Of a stretch of 64,000 bases of DNA, positions 1 through 11,569 are shown one piece after another. Origin of the DNA: Enoplosus armatus (Eukaryota > Chordata > Actinopteri > Centrarchiformes > Enoplosidae). The stretch spans positions 3,246,608 through 3,310,607 of the forward strand of contig NC_092180.1 in NCBI RefSeq assembly GCF_043641665.1, in the 5' to 3' direction. Each line of letters opens with the position of its first letter. Positions within the stretch are counted from its first letter, which is position 1. The notes below the pieces were generated by a model, which made no database searches, was not told where the DNA came from, and saw only the letters and a list, made by a program, of their open reading frames with translations. Made by a program: the position numbers and the translations under genes.

Positions 1-690
1 GGTGCTGTACTGGTTGGTGTTTGGCTGGCTGGTGCTGTACTGGTTGGTCTTTGGCTGACTGGTGCTGTACTGGTTGGTGTTTGGCTGGCTGTTGTTGTAC
101 TGGTTGGTGTTTGGCTGGCTGGTGCTGTACTGGTTGGTCTTTGGCTGACTGGTGCTGTACTGGTTGGTGTTTGGCTGGCTGTTGTTGTACTGGTTGGTGT
201 TTGGCTGACTGGTGTTGTACTTGTTGGTGTTTGGCTGCCAAATGATTTCCTGGTTGATGCTGTGCTGGTTGGTGACTGGCTAGCTGGTGCTGTGCTCATC
301 TGTGATTGGCTAGGTGGTGCCTTCTTTGTTGGTTTTGGGCTGGCAAATGATTTTCTGGGTGGTGTTGTTCTGTTTGGTGATTGGCTGGCTGGTACTGTGG
401 TGGTTGGTAATTGACTGGTTGTTGGTGGGCTAGTTGATGATTGGTTGGGTGGTGTTGTGCTGCCTGGTGATTGGCTGGCTGGTGTTATGCTGCCTGACGA
501 TTGGCTAGCTGGTGTTGTGGTGGTTGGTGATTGGCTGACTGGTGTTGTGCTGTCTGACGACTGGCTAGCTGGTGCTGTGCTGCCTGGTGATTGGCTGACG
601 GGTGCTATGGTTGTTGGTGATTGGCTGGCTGGCAATTGGCTGGATGATACTGTTCTTGATGGTGTTTGACTAGATGGTGCTGTAGATGCA
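1..690. repeat. 30-bp minisatellite (degenerate to the right)
   Basis: Head-to-tail 30-bp units fill this stretch. Those in 1-240 are nearly identical and alternate among three variants, giving a 90-bp higher-order order (B-A-C, B-A-C) from 31 to 210. Units in 241-690 are diverged, but mostly keep 30-bp spacing and hence the minus-strand reading frame. This is the DNA counterpart of the decapeptide repeat of the mucin-like exon. Confidence 0.9.
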
Positions 691-863
691 GATGATTGGT
701 CAGAGCTGAGGGTACGTGAGGAGGTCGTTGCCCTCTCTGTGCTGGAGGACGTCAGGTTGGACGTCAGGTTGGACGTCAGGTTGGTCACAGCAGTCTGGCT
801 GACCAGTGACTGACTGGAGGAAGACGTGTTGGTTTCTAATGCAGCGGCTGCTGTCTGGAGGTC
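1..863 (-). CDS. Mucin-like Ser/Thr/Pro-rich repeat exon, partial gene
   Basis: Read on the minus strand, one frame is open from 863 to the left edge, about 287 codons with no stop. An in-frame stop lies further upstream, near 897, beyond a pyrimidine-rich acceptor whose AG is at 865-864; an alternative in-frame acceptor would start the exon at 878. The first ~50 codons are non-repetitive and Ser/Thr-rich, with an N-T-S and three N-L-T glycosylation sequons at about 818-751. From about 690 down to 1 follow some 23 decamers of the type S-Q-T-P-T-S-T-A-P-A, with mostly S/T/P/A/V/G substitutions. This composition is that of a heavily O-glycosylated PTS domain of a mucin or sialomucin. Signal peptide, other domains and the gene's 3' part are not visible, so I cannot name it. 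The other minus frames and the plus frames are broken by stops. A non-coding minisatellite open by chance remains possible. Confidence 0.6.
733..785. repeat. 12-bp tandem repeat, about three copies
   Basis: A 12-bp unit (gacgtcaggttg) is repeated three times at about 749-784. On the minus strand it encodes a repeated Asn-Leu-Thr-Ser, three potential N-glycosylation sites in the mucin-like exon. Confidence 0.75.
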
Positions 864-3109
864 CTTCAAGGAGAGAAACTGTATCAACAGGTTTCATGCA
901 GCAGTCATTCAGTCATACCGCCATAATCTGATCCTATCTAGCAATGTTTCAGAGCCTCTTCCAACCAAATATATTAAATGTGATCATTTTCATATTGGGC
1001 CTTGGCACTGTTTGGCAAAGAGAGCAGGGAGCCAATTTCAGCTAAACAAAATGAAGTCCTCGTAACGCAGTCTGATTCCTTTAATTAATTCCACGAGTTT
1101 AATATAAAATCAAGCAAATCTGGAAAAACAAGCTCAGCTCTCGGGTGACAGATTAATAAAGATTTGATTAAAATGTAAGACACCCAAAGCTTTTACAATT
1201 CTGTGTTTTGTTGGGGCACAAATTCCTCCCAGAATTACGCTGTTTGTTGCCAAACCAGAGTCCTGAATGGTGAGGATGGAACCGAGGCAGCGCTGGGAAA
1301 CGACGAGGCTCGAGAGAAAAGAGCTGTCATCCAGCCTTCATTAATGACTCCTCTGTGACTTCCAACTCAGCTTTCTCATCCAGGTCGACAACCCCACCCT
1401 CTCCTCCTTGGATGATCTTTGCTGTATGATATATAGTTTGCTGAACTGGAATGTGAATTCTTACTCCCGATAAATTTGTTTAGATCAGTTGTACAGTTCG
1501 CCACGCAGAGCTGCTGAAATTAAAAGATTCCATTTTGAAAGCTCTCTCAGAGGAGTAAATCTCTGGGGGAAACACTGAATATCTGGGATGTCTTTTGCAT
1601 GAAAACTGTCAGATTTGGTCGGATATTAAACAGAAAATATACAGTAACAGCAGCTTTGGTTTAAAAATACTGGCATTAGCATTGTCATCAGTTGAACGTG
1701 GTTTCTACGCTTGGAGCTTCCCTGGATACCTGAGCTCTCAAACCAAGGCTTTCATCTCAAAGAGCAGCGTACAAAGCAGATGGTAAAGGGGAAGGGTAGG
1801 GGGGTGTGAGGGGTGCGTGACTATGAATTATTAATCACCGATCAGAATCAGGAGATATCGAGACCGAGCAGGTCAAACACAAACACAGCAGAGCGGCGAC
1901 CCAGATCTGACGACGCATTGACTGAACTACGAGTGACGTTAAAGCCATCGTGCGCTCAGAGATCTGACATGAGATAGATCTGCTCTCTATACCTGTGACC
2001 TGCGACCTGTGCTACTAATGGCTTTGTTCGTTTACTAACCCCTATAGTTTGGACCGGATTCTCACGCCTCTCTGAGCCAAAGGGAAGCTGGATAAAAGGA
2101 GCGACCACATTCAGGCTGATGGAGGATCTGATAGCGGAAGAGTGAGACAACAGACCGGCTACTGTATATTCCTGCTGGGACTCCCTCACATGTCTGTTTC
2201 TGAGGAACAAATGTCACTGTGGAGCAATTTTACTTTTACATGCTGAAGTGCACATCAGCTGTGAACAATGTGCATTTTCAGTTCATATCTTTACGTGTCA
2301 TCTAGGTACAGTTTCAGCCTGATCTCAGGGGAAATTTGTACATTTTTGGACATAAACACATGTCTTTCAGACACTTAACATGTATTTTTGTTTGTTGAAA
2401 CAATCCAGGCTGTTTGGACTCAACCAGTGTGAACTTAACTCTACATAACATAACTCTAAAATGACACCATAAAACCACAAAGATACTGTAGGTGAAGAGA
2501 CATTTTTTAAATTGAATTTGTATTGAATTAAAATCAAATTGTAGAGATCTTTAGAATAATGGCTGACACAAAAACATGTTGACAACCTGCATTTACACCA
2601 TCCCACATAATATATATAGCGTTTATACGTCTACTTCTATACATACATCGTCTGTGAATCTACAACCGTAAGCAAATAGTGAAAACTTTGGAAGTTTATA
2701 CCGGACATACTGGTATAAACTATCGGAGTAAAAGGCCTTCAGGTGATGGTTGGCTCTGTGTTTTGGTGTGAGCGTTGCAGATTTTCTGGTGATTTTCTGG
2801 AGATGTGTGTTCGCCGCCTGAAGCAGCGCCACAGCATCAATGATCAATGCGGCTGCCTACCTGCCCTCCCTGGGAAGCGGTGTCCCATTTCTGCTGCTTT
2901 ATCCTGCTGCTCCCGCTGCTGGGACAGAGAGAACAAGGAGAGGTCTGTTCCTGCTGCAGCGTTCCCCCTGACACCACCAACCCACCACCAACCAGGAACC
3001 TACCAAACCACCAAAAACCCAAACAACCACAAAAAAAACCAACCCAAACAAGCACTGCCTGCTCCACGAAATACTCCTGACAAAGGGACACCTGAGTTAA
3101 AGTTACAGG
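864..3109. other. Region without recognised gene
   Basis: AT-rich sequence with no family I recognise. The upstream exons of the mucin-like minus-strand gene should lie here or further right, but no convincing signal-peptide exon was identified on that strand. A plus-strand ORF at 2847-3080 starts with a signal-like hydrophobic stretch (see findings). Most other short ORFs here show no codon pattern or motif. Confidence 0.5.
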
Positions 3110-3425
3110 TAGGGCTCATATATCAATTATTGTCAACATCCATTTAATCTGTTGATTATTTTCTCAATCAAGTTATTAATCAGTTGGTCTATAAAATGTC
3201 AAAACAGTGTAAAAATGTGGATCGCAATTTCCCAAAGCCCCAAAAAAAATCTTCCTTCACTTTACTAAAACTAAAACACAGCAAATATTCACCTTTAAGA
3301 AGCAACAGCCAATTAATTAAAACATTTATTTTTGCCAATTTTGCTTAAATAGTATAATCAAAATAGCTGCCGATTAATGTTCTGTCATCAACTAATTGAT
3401 TAACTGACCAATTAATTCAGCCCTA
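3110..3425. mobile_element. Dispersed teleost repeat, GATTAATCG-type MITE, full copy
   Basis: The element is bounded by short inverted ends, TAGGGCT at 3110-3116 and AGCCCTA at 3419-3425. The interior contains the phrases typical of a common teleost non-autonomous repeat: a 'tctataaaatgtcaaaac' type segment, 'cagcaaat', and 'gccgattaatgttctgtc' near the right end. Related copies or fragments in this window lie near 10495-10600, 15372-15710, 20270-20580 and 31655-31830. It does not code for a protein. Confidence 0.7.
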
Positions 3426-4024
3426 GTTATTGCTTTGGATAGTATTATTATTATTATTATTATTATCATTTAAAATTATTATTAATTATATGCTATGGGA
3501 ACAAAACATTCCATAAAAAACATTTGTAACTTTTATACATATATGTATCAAGACAAAAAAACAATGTATAGAGGCCATAATGAAAATAACATAAAACTGT
3601 TATGATGAAATAATAAATATGAAAAATGAACTCACTTATTTAATTCACCCCAGTTAGAAAGGTTCACTCTCTCAACACCCCAGGACAGATGCGCTGAAAC
3701 CAAGGAAAATAAATAAATAGTCTAGATGAATAAATAAAAACGGAGAAAGTCAATGTGAGTCCAACAAAAGGAAACCAGGTGGAGTAAAAAGTCCAGGTTA
3801 AGACAGGTGGGTTTTAACATGAGCTGCCACATGAAGCACAAGTGCAGACATTTGATTTGAATTTATTCTAAATTCTTAGAAAAGAAAGAACATTTAAGAC
3901 TTCTGCATTTTCCACTTTCAGTCAGAAGTCTCCCTTCATCTTCCTGCAGAATTAACAGCAGCTCAGAGGCGTCGGAGGTGACTCACCTTGATAAATTAGG
4001 ATAAAAAACAAAGATAATAAGTGA

Positions 4025-4300
4025 AAAAGCCTTTTCCAGCTACGTCTTAAATAGGGATCCATTCGTGTTTCGCGGATCCGCAGTCAGTCGGGTTTAGACA
4101 GCATCACCTGGTGAAAACCCTCCGGCTGGACTCCCGCTGCTCCCTGCGCTGCTCCATCCGGCTCATCCCAGAGCGGCCCGCCGCGCGCCTCCATAACCGC
4201 TGCACCTGCTCATTAGCATAAAATATGCGCAGGTGGGCGGGGCCGAGGCCAACACGCATAGGTGCTCTGCTGAGGAGTTTTACAGTGATGATCTGACCAT
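4025..4300. promoter_or_regulatory. GC-rich promoter-like patch with E-boxes and TATA-like box
   Basis: A local GC- and CpG-rich patch in otherwise AT-rich DNA. It contains GGGCGGGG (GC box) near 4236-4243, a CACCTG and a CAGGTG E-box about 25 bp apart near 4203 and 4230, and a CATAAAATATG stretch between them. On the minus strand an ATG near 4190 is followed by an Ala/Gly/Arg-rich short frame. It could be the promoter or 5' exon of the minus-strand gene ending at the left edge; that link is inference. Confidence 0.35.
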
Positions 4301-5700
4301 CTGACAGCGAAACCGCTTCTGTTGGCAGAGTAACTTTGATTTGGTGATAAAATTCCCAATTAAATCAAATGCAATGCAGATATAACAAACTCAGTGAGGT
4401 GCCTTGTGTCTATCAATATTCTGTCTCTTAGAATAAGTCTGAATCAAACCTTTAGTCAAACATGACATACACTGAGAGCCTGACAGGTTTACCTGTGCTG
4501 TCTTTACACTGAACCGTGAGAACAGCGCCCCCCTGCGGTCCACAGTCAGGGGAGCGTCACGGCAGCCTGTGCAGGGATGAAAAATCTACAAAATGAATTT
4601 CTGAAAGAGCTGCAGGGGAAAAACTAGGTTTTGTAACTTATATTTTTTTCTCCACTTTTTTCATAAGATGAATCCTCAGTTCTTATTCCTCAGAGACAAA
4701 TGTGGCTCAGATGTGACAGAGAGACTGAAATAAAAGTGTTCTTTCACTCAATCAGTCAATGTGCTCACCTGACTTTCTCTCTTCATGCCAACATGTCAAC
4801 TTGATGTCAATGAACAATGTAGCTTCGGGGGGGCATCAGTGGGGTTCAGTTATTTCAAATATAAAACATGGTGTTTCAAAGTGAAAGCCTTCGTTCTCCT
4901 TGCTGTTGGAGGGCCGGTCCTCTGCTGGCTGCTCAGACCGTGATGACCTGATCTGAACCTGAACATACAACCTCCTAATACCTGACAGAAGAGACAAGCC
5001 TTTAGTACTGCTGGGCTGACCCCAGTGTCACCACGGCTGCTCACACTTGGTTTATTAGCATGTGAAAGTCTGGTTTTCTGCACAGGAAACACTTCCTGCG
5101 TCCGTCTGTCTGTCTGTCTGTCTGTCTGGGTAAAAAGGCCTTTGACTGACTGAAGCCCTCAGAGACCCCAACAGGCTTTGTGCTGCCCAGCCAGGAGGTG
5201 TCTGCTTTCATAAATGGAAACAGGACCAGCAGAGAGGGGGGGGGTGGGGGACTTTAAGAGGCAACATTTAAAAAGGTGAAAACGATTTCTGATTTATATG
5301 TGTGATTACTCTCTTCATCTCACATACACACACTCCAACAGCTTCTTGTGTTTCAACCGTGAAAACTGAAGCATCCTTCTGAAGCGTACAAGGCTTTTGA
5401 CCCATCTCACACACACTCTCACACCCACACCCACACACACACACACTCTCACACACACACTCTACTGGAAACCTGGCGCCTGCTTTGTGCCCTGCAGACT
5501 GCTCATTAGAGGTCCCATGAAATGACCGATTGTTTTCTGCAGATTTATGTGTTTCGGCATGAAATTAGACGTTAGATGTTGTGGCAGGACTTGAAGCATA
5601 ACTGTTATTCTATCTCAACACTTTGTGACTTCCCAAAGCCCGTTAGTTCCTATCGAAGACTGCTCCGTGAGACTGTACACACATGATGCTAACATCAACT
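4301..5700. other. Intergenic sequence, no gene seen
   Basis: No exon-like frame was recognised. A (CTGT)n microsatellite lies at about 5099-5128, an impure (CA)n stretch at about 5408-5460, and a G-run near 5236-5249. A GCGCCCCCCTGCGG stretch near 4524-4537 resembles a CTCF core on the minus strand. Confidence 0.6.
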
Positions 5701-5704
5701 TCCT

Positions 5705-5905
5705 CACAACGACAACGCAAACGTGATGATGCTTAGCAGGTATAATGTTTACCATCTTAGATTAGCATGTTAGCAAGGTGACATTTGCTAATTAGCAATG
5801 ATCACAAATTACAGCTGAGGCTGATGGGAATGTCTTCAAAGTATTTGGTCATAAGTCAAAGTGCTGGACAAACTGAAAAGTTGAGATCACCAACTGAGAA
5901 TTGTT
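5705..5905. mobile_element. Dispersed teleost repeat of the 'ttagcatgttagca' type
   Basis: The segment has clustered 'ttagcatgttagca' and 'gctaattagca' words followed by 'cagctgaggctgatgggaatgtc' type sequence and 'tatttggtcataa', a combination that recurs in many fish loci. Related fragments are at about 34752-34815 (opposite orientation) and 62155-62275. The ORF at 5785-5991 is a by-product of this repeat. Confidence 0.55.
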
Positions 5906-7532
5906 TCTATGATTTTGTCCACCTCATTTATATCAATGAGGATAGGCTAAATAACAGGAACACAAACCACAAACTGCATCCTGCTAAATGATCATGAAGT
6001 TTCAACACAAACTGAACATCATAACCTTCGCGAAGGGAGGATTTATTACAGGACAGTTGTATTAGTCTGCATTCGTTTTAGCTCGGTGTACCCAATAAAC
6101 TGGCGACTGAGTGTCGTACCTGTGTGAACAAGCTAAATTTGATTCTATCAGGAGTAAAGTGCTGAACACACTAAAGTTCACATCTCGAACTAGCTGCTAA
6201 CATCCAGCCCTTCCTCGTGAAACATGGCAGACTGTAATCTACACAAACTGTACAAGTAGATCAACAGCAAAACAAAATCAGGTGCAAAATGAGACATTCA
6301 TTGTTTGGAATTCCTAACATATCAGTCACCGCTCTCTTGAACTCCTGCGATCGCTCACAAAACAGCTAAAACACAAAAAAGGCAACAAAGAAATTCAAAG
6401 ATCACTGAGCCGACACTTCCACCTGTTCGTGGTCTTATTTATGAATTTATAATTGTGTGTTTGTGTACACAGAGGAGTGAGAAATAAAGTAATATGAACT
6501 ATCTGCTAGTCTGTATGGAAGCTGAGAGTATTTATTTGACTCCAGTTACTTTCAGATGACTTCAGCATCTTGTTACTTGATTATTAAACATTTCTATTCT
6601 CACAATCATGATCACAGCTAACAGCTAACAGCTAACTGCTGACAGCGGCTGCAGGTTTCAGAGCTTTTAAGAGTAAACTCTGAATCCATGATGAAGGTTT
6701 TCCTGATTCCTCTTCTGTTTTTTTTCCCAGTTTAGCATCAAAGAGAAAACAGCTGTGGGATCTGTGACATCAGGAGGAACAATTATAACCATCATAAGTG
6801 TGCAAATTAAATGTGTTGAAATGAAAATCTGAGCTTTTAGCCTTCGATTAAGTAACCGTTATCTTTTATTCTGACATCAACACTGTTTGGATGGACATAA
6901 TGGTAAAGTAATGAAGTCGTGACTCCAAGATAACTGGAATAAAACAAATAAATTCCAGTCATGTCACCTCTCAGCTTCTGTAAATCTGAGTTCATTTCAA
7001 ATCAAAGGCAAGTTCTTCCACAGACTACCGAGAGAGTGTCACATCTTGAAAAACAGATTAAAACATCCCACTATCTACACATCAGGGAATTAAAAATGCA
7101 GAAATATTTACACAAAGAGTTTTGTTCATAAATCCACCCTTTGAAAGATTTGACACAGTTGAAATACGACAGCAGTCAGAAAAGCTGAAAAGAATATGTA
7201 CAGAATGTAAAGAGTGTCCCCACTTTAAGACCCCAACTTAAAATATCTTTTCATCCGTTGTTTCTTTTAGAGCCATCAGGCAACAAACAGGGGACACTAT
7301 CAGCCAGACAGATGTTTGTGTTTTTGAATAGAACCATCAATCATCATTAAATGTAAATGAAACCCAAACAAACTGAGCTGGACATGAATCAGAATGATCT
7401 CCCATCTTTGTTCCCTTTCTTTGAGAAACTTCCACTGCTTTTACTTTTATGTTTTTAGACTTAAGATGATGAAATACCTCTTAAGTGAGACAGCAGATTA
7501 ACAGAGGGTTAACACTCCTTCTTCGCTGTGTT

Positions 7533-7534
<2 letters not shown>
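5906..7534. other. Intergenic sequence, possibly aph1b 3' untranslated region
   Basis: No coding exon was recognised. The right-hand part should include the 3'UTR of the minus-strand aph1b gene, whose stop codon is at 7651-7649. A minus-strand AATAAA is present at 6870-6865 as one candidate polyadenylation signal, but I cannot tell which signal is used. Confidence 0.45.

Positions 7535-7597
<63 letters not shown>
7535..7597. repeat. (GT)n microsatellite, 63 bp
   Basis: Perfect GT dinucleotide run just past the aph1b stop codon, so on the minus strand the aph1b mRNA would carry (CA)n in its 3'UTR. Confidence 0.95.
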
Positions 7598-7599
<2 letters not shown>

Positions 7600-7648
7600 C
7601 TCGGTGATCTTTGGATAGAGAGTCCTGCACACTGCCTGGCGTGCTGCG

Positions 7649-10600
7649 TTATCTGGGTCGGTGGTTGGCGAGCAGGAAGTCCTTGTCTTTGCAGGTGAGG
7701 CAGAGTTTGAGGTTCCTGAGCGAACCGCCGGCAGAGTAAAACGCCCAGACGCCCATCAGGAACAAGATGACGTAGGTGGGAACCAGGCTGGCGACGTACT
7801 CGGGGTTCTGGAAGGTCTGCGTGAGAAGAAGAAGAATAACTACCGTTGGTTTATGCTCTTCTCCTGTTTTCCTTCTTTTTTTGGATGTAGTGCTATTTTC
7901 TGTATTTACAAGGACTTAAAACAACCACCCACCCAACCCTCACCACCCCGTCCCTCACCCCTCAGCGACACTCACCAGACAGGAAACGATGAGGTGGCTG
8001 ATGACGACGGCAGCCACCGCCCACCAGCGCTGCTTCTCACAGGCGTCGAAGAAGACGACGCCCCAGAACATGTGAAGCAGGATGATGGCCATCGTCATGA
8101 AGGCTGCAAAAGGAAAAGTGGTACATGCAGGATTCAGTAAACTCCAACTAAGCTGCTCCTCATCAAATTCTCATTATTGTTGTACCCACTTAACTGGCCT
8201 CATCTACATCAGTTAGTCATTTCCCAGAATTCCTTTTGACCCCCAAGGGGAAAGGGAGGGAAAAACAAAACAGTCGACTTTACATGCTCGCTGTCTTGAC
8301 ACAAAGTCATCTCTGATCGGAACAAAGACACATTCATCAAAATAGTAAAGCACACACTGCAGGAAACAGCTGTTGGGTTTGATTTTATCCATTATCTGTG
8401 GGCATTGGTACCTGAGGACAGGAAGTAGTGCTGCGAGTCTCCGTGGATCCCCACAGTCCCCGGACCCACAGAGTCAGCCAGGATGTTCACCACCGAGAAC
8501 GCTCCACTCATGAAGCCGAAGCCAAGACCGGACACTGAGACAAAACAACGACAGAGGAGTGTTTTACTGTTTGTCCACCAGAGAGCACAGACAAGTTTGT
8601 TTTTGAACTGCAAAACACAATTCTTTAATAATCAAATTAAAGGGATACTTGGATGCATGTCTTTATGTACTCCAGCGAGTTAGTATTGAGCTTCTATGAG
8701 GTTGGGGGGCTCAACAGACACGAAGCAGCAGAGACTGAGATGTCCTGACTTTCAGTCCGTAGAATGATGAAACGTGATCTTTCGTTAGATCTTCCCTGCC
8801 TGGTAAATGTCCGCATCTTTCAAACTTCAGGCCCAACAGTTTGTAACTTAGGCTTTCCATTAAAAATGTTTAAACTACAGAAGACATAATACAACCGTTT
8901 GCACAGAAACTAGAAACTTCCTTGACTAAATATAGTTGTCACATTTTTTTTTTAAACTCTTGAATGTCAATATGTTGAGTAACAAAGCCACAGATAGCGA
9001 CGTGAAGTGCAGACTAACTGTACCGTAGGCCAGCTGCCGTATGGAGATCGGCATGGTTTCCTCCTGACTGAGGGTGAGGAGGCCTTCATTGGCTTTCCTG
9101 CAGGAGAACACATCAGCGTTTTAGTTTAGTTTCACTGTGTGCTGTAAACAAGAACATCAATAGGAAATATGTATGTCAGTTAGCGGAAGATGATACGAGC
9201 TGCAACAATGAACCTTTCACAGAAAAACACTAAAGGTGGGAAACTGGAACAAACTGACACCAGATCAGACAAACACGCTGGGAAACTGTCAGTATCCGCC
9301 AAGAAAGTGTGATAAATGCTTTGTATTTAATAGACCGTCACTTCACTGCAGGATAACTGGCAGATATATAACTTTAGTGGCCTCTAGTGGCTGCTGGTGT
9401 TCGATAACATTAACGTGAGACAAAAATAAGTAAACTCAGTGTAAACTCAAGAGTGTGCTGTTGATGAACACTATTGTCCCACAGTGTAATGCACAAAGGA
9501 AACAGAGCTGGTGAGACAGCTGCAGAAAGATTGTAGAAAGACATTTTGTTTTCTCCTTGTGAAGTTTAACTGGCAGAGACATTCTGAAGTCGCATATGAC
9601 TTCAAGTTATACAAGTACTGTTTAACTTCCTGTTAGTATAAAACGGTTGATTTATACTACTACTACTACTTGTACTATACTTAACTACAAAAATAGTAAA
9701 AAATATAGTGCATAGAATATACTGTGAACAATCAGTATGTAGTATGGACTTGGGACACAGCAACTGTTTGATCTGAGTAAAACTCTACAAAGAAGGATGT
9801 GATGGAAATCATTATGAAGATTCACACTGAATATAATCAGAGTGATTCTGTCGGTGTTATAAAAGAGACTGCGTAAAACCGTCAGACAGCTGTGAACACC
9901 GTGGCAGCGACTCACTTCAGCAGCTTGTAGTAAGCGAAGCGAAAGGTTTCCTGCAGCAGGACGGACAGGACCACGCCGAAGATGAGGAGACCTTTCTGCT
10001 GCACCGCGCTCTCCTTGTTACTGATCTGAACCGAGATGAACCACACCAGAGAGGACAGCAGCAGAGACACGAGCCAGAAAAACGCTCTGAGAGGGAAAAT
10101 AACAAAACACACACAATACATGATCAAAAGCTCAGGAACAGGTAGGTATGTTATTAATTTAATTATAATTTGTTTATGTTTTATTAAGCCTTTCTTAAAA
10201 GGTCCTAGTGGTCAAAGTTATAAATTATAAATCTGGGAAATTCCCACAGGTTGTCCATTTTTGGCACCGGGCTGAGGATCAGATACAAAACCAGGCTGAA
10301 GGGAGGGACGTCCTCATGACTCACTAAGCAGACGGGAAATTAACAGCGGGACAGTATTGTTAAATTCAGAGTACAGAGGGTTACTGTTTTCAGCACTGAG
10401 ATAAACTTATACCAGATGAACTGAACTGTTTGGTGTACTTTCCCCCCGGGAATCAATAAAGTATTTCTGATTCTCATTTTCATTTTCATTTGTCATACCT
10501 GCTGATTATGTCCACGATTAATCAACTGTTTGTCTATAAAAATGTATCTCAACTTCCCAAAGTCCAATGTGACACCTTCAGATTGTTTAGTCAGCCCAAC

Positions 10601-11350
10601 AGGTTTTAGTAGTTAAGTTCAGTTATGTTAATGGGGCCTGTTTTAAGTGATGGGCGACAATCTGTGCAACCCATTAAAAAAAAAAGCCATTCCATTATCG
10701 GACACAATAGAGCGCCACCTGCCGGTTCATCTCATTTGGTCCTGTTGGTTAGCACTTCTTACTGTCTCCAAAATGACTATAAAACCGAATGGGGGTCTGA
10801 GCATTAACAACAGCAGATAACAGTACTGGGAAACAGAGGAACGCCAGGACCACAATGGTCCACAATAAGTTAACGCTGTCTTTGAATGAAAAGCTTTGAT
10901 TCAGACGATGTTTGGACTCCAAAACTGGATATTTGAGTTACTGTATCTGGTGTGTCTTAGTGTGTATGTGTGAGAACACGCCTGAACAGCTTAGACTGGG
11001 GGTTTGTATGAGAAGAATGAAACTAGGTTAAGTATAATAGCATGATGTCACGAAAATGGAAACTAATAGTTAGTAACGTTAGCTAGCTAGCTAGCGGTCT
11101 GTTAGCTAGCAGGCTACCGTTAGCTCTGGTTACTTGGTTTTACCTAATTAAACACAACAGTAGTGTCTGTTTCACAGCGCTCTGATGAAGATGAGTTTAC
11201 TACCAGCCCGCGTTGACGAACATAAACTCACTCTCACCCAGCTATGAGGAAGATGACCCTCAGCGGATCCCGGGCGATGGTAAACAGGAACAGAGCGATG
11301 GCCGGGCCGAAGGCGATGAAGGTGCAGCCGAAAAACACCGCCGCCGTCAT
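7649..11350 (-). CDS. aph1b: Gamma-secretase subunit APH-1B, complete, 6 exons
   Basis: Coding exons on the minus strand, in order: 11350-11238, 10086-9916, 9097-9024, 8534-8412, 8103-7976, 7816-7649. They sum to 777 nt (258 residues plus stop) with consistent GT-AG borders and phases. APH-1 is the polytopic scaffold of the gamma-secretase complex (with presenilin, nicastrin and PEN-2), which cleaves Notch, APP and many other single-pass membrane proteins. The hallmark GxxxGxxxG is present as G122, G126, G130, and the conserved membrane histidines fall at H171 and H197, the same numbering as the human proteins. The N-terminus (MTAAVFFGC) and the C-terminal CKDKDFLL are closer to APH1B than to APH1A. 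Human APH1B is about the same length. The start was chosen because the protein begins exactly like the family. No truncation was seen. Confidence 0.96.
10400..10600. mobile_element. Fragments of dispersed repeats in aph1b intron 1
   Basis: Around 10440-10490, a stretch ending 'aatcaataaagtatttctga' resembles the 3' tail of a common fish retroposon. Next to it, 10495-10600 carries a fragment of the GATTAATCG-type element seen complete at 3110-3425. Confidence 0.4.
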
Positions 11351-11525
11351 TTTGTCTCTTCGTGGGTGAAATCCGCGGCCAGCTGCGCGACCTGAAGCGC
11401 CTTAACGTGCTCCTTAAAAGGCTGGCTGAAAGACGTCTGTCGTGAAACGTTCACAAGTCGCAGCCCGCTGTTGTCTTCGGTGGGAGAGTTCACTCCACTT
11501 CCACCAGTGTGTCACACGGTCTCCT

Positions 11526-11552
11526 CGTGACGTCACATCTCCTCACGTGACA
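11526..11552. promoter_or_regulatory. Candidate aph1b promoter: CRE and palindromic E-box
   Basis: TGACGTCA, a full cAMP-response element palindrome, lies at 11528-11535. TCACGTGA, a palindromic E-box of the USF/TFE type, lies at 11543-11550. They are about 180-200 bp upstream of the aph1b start codon in a locally CpG-rich stretch (about 11200-11560). The motifs are visible; their use is inferred. Confidence 0.5.
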
Positions 11553-11569
11553 AAGAGAAGGAAAAAAAA

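Noticed and set aside
21..669. Plus-strand Trp/Leu/Gly-rich ORFs of 74 codons in the 30-bp repeat
   Set aside because: They are interrupted by stops between 246 and 444 and are shadows of the repeat; the minus-strand frame is the only one open throughout and continuing into unique sequence.
2743..3147. 134-codon plus-strand ORF
   Set aside because: It runs into a transposable element at 3110, has no family signature and lies in low-complexity sequence.
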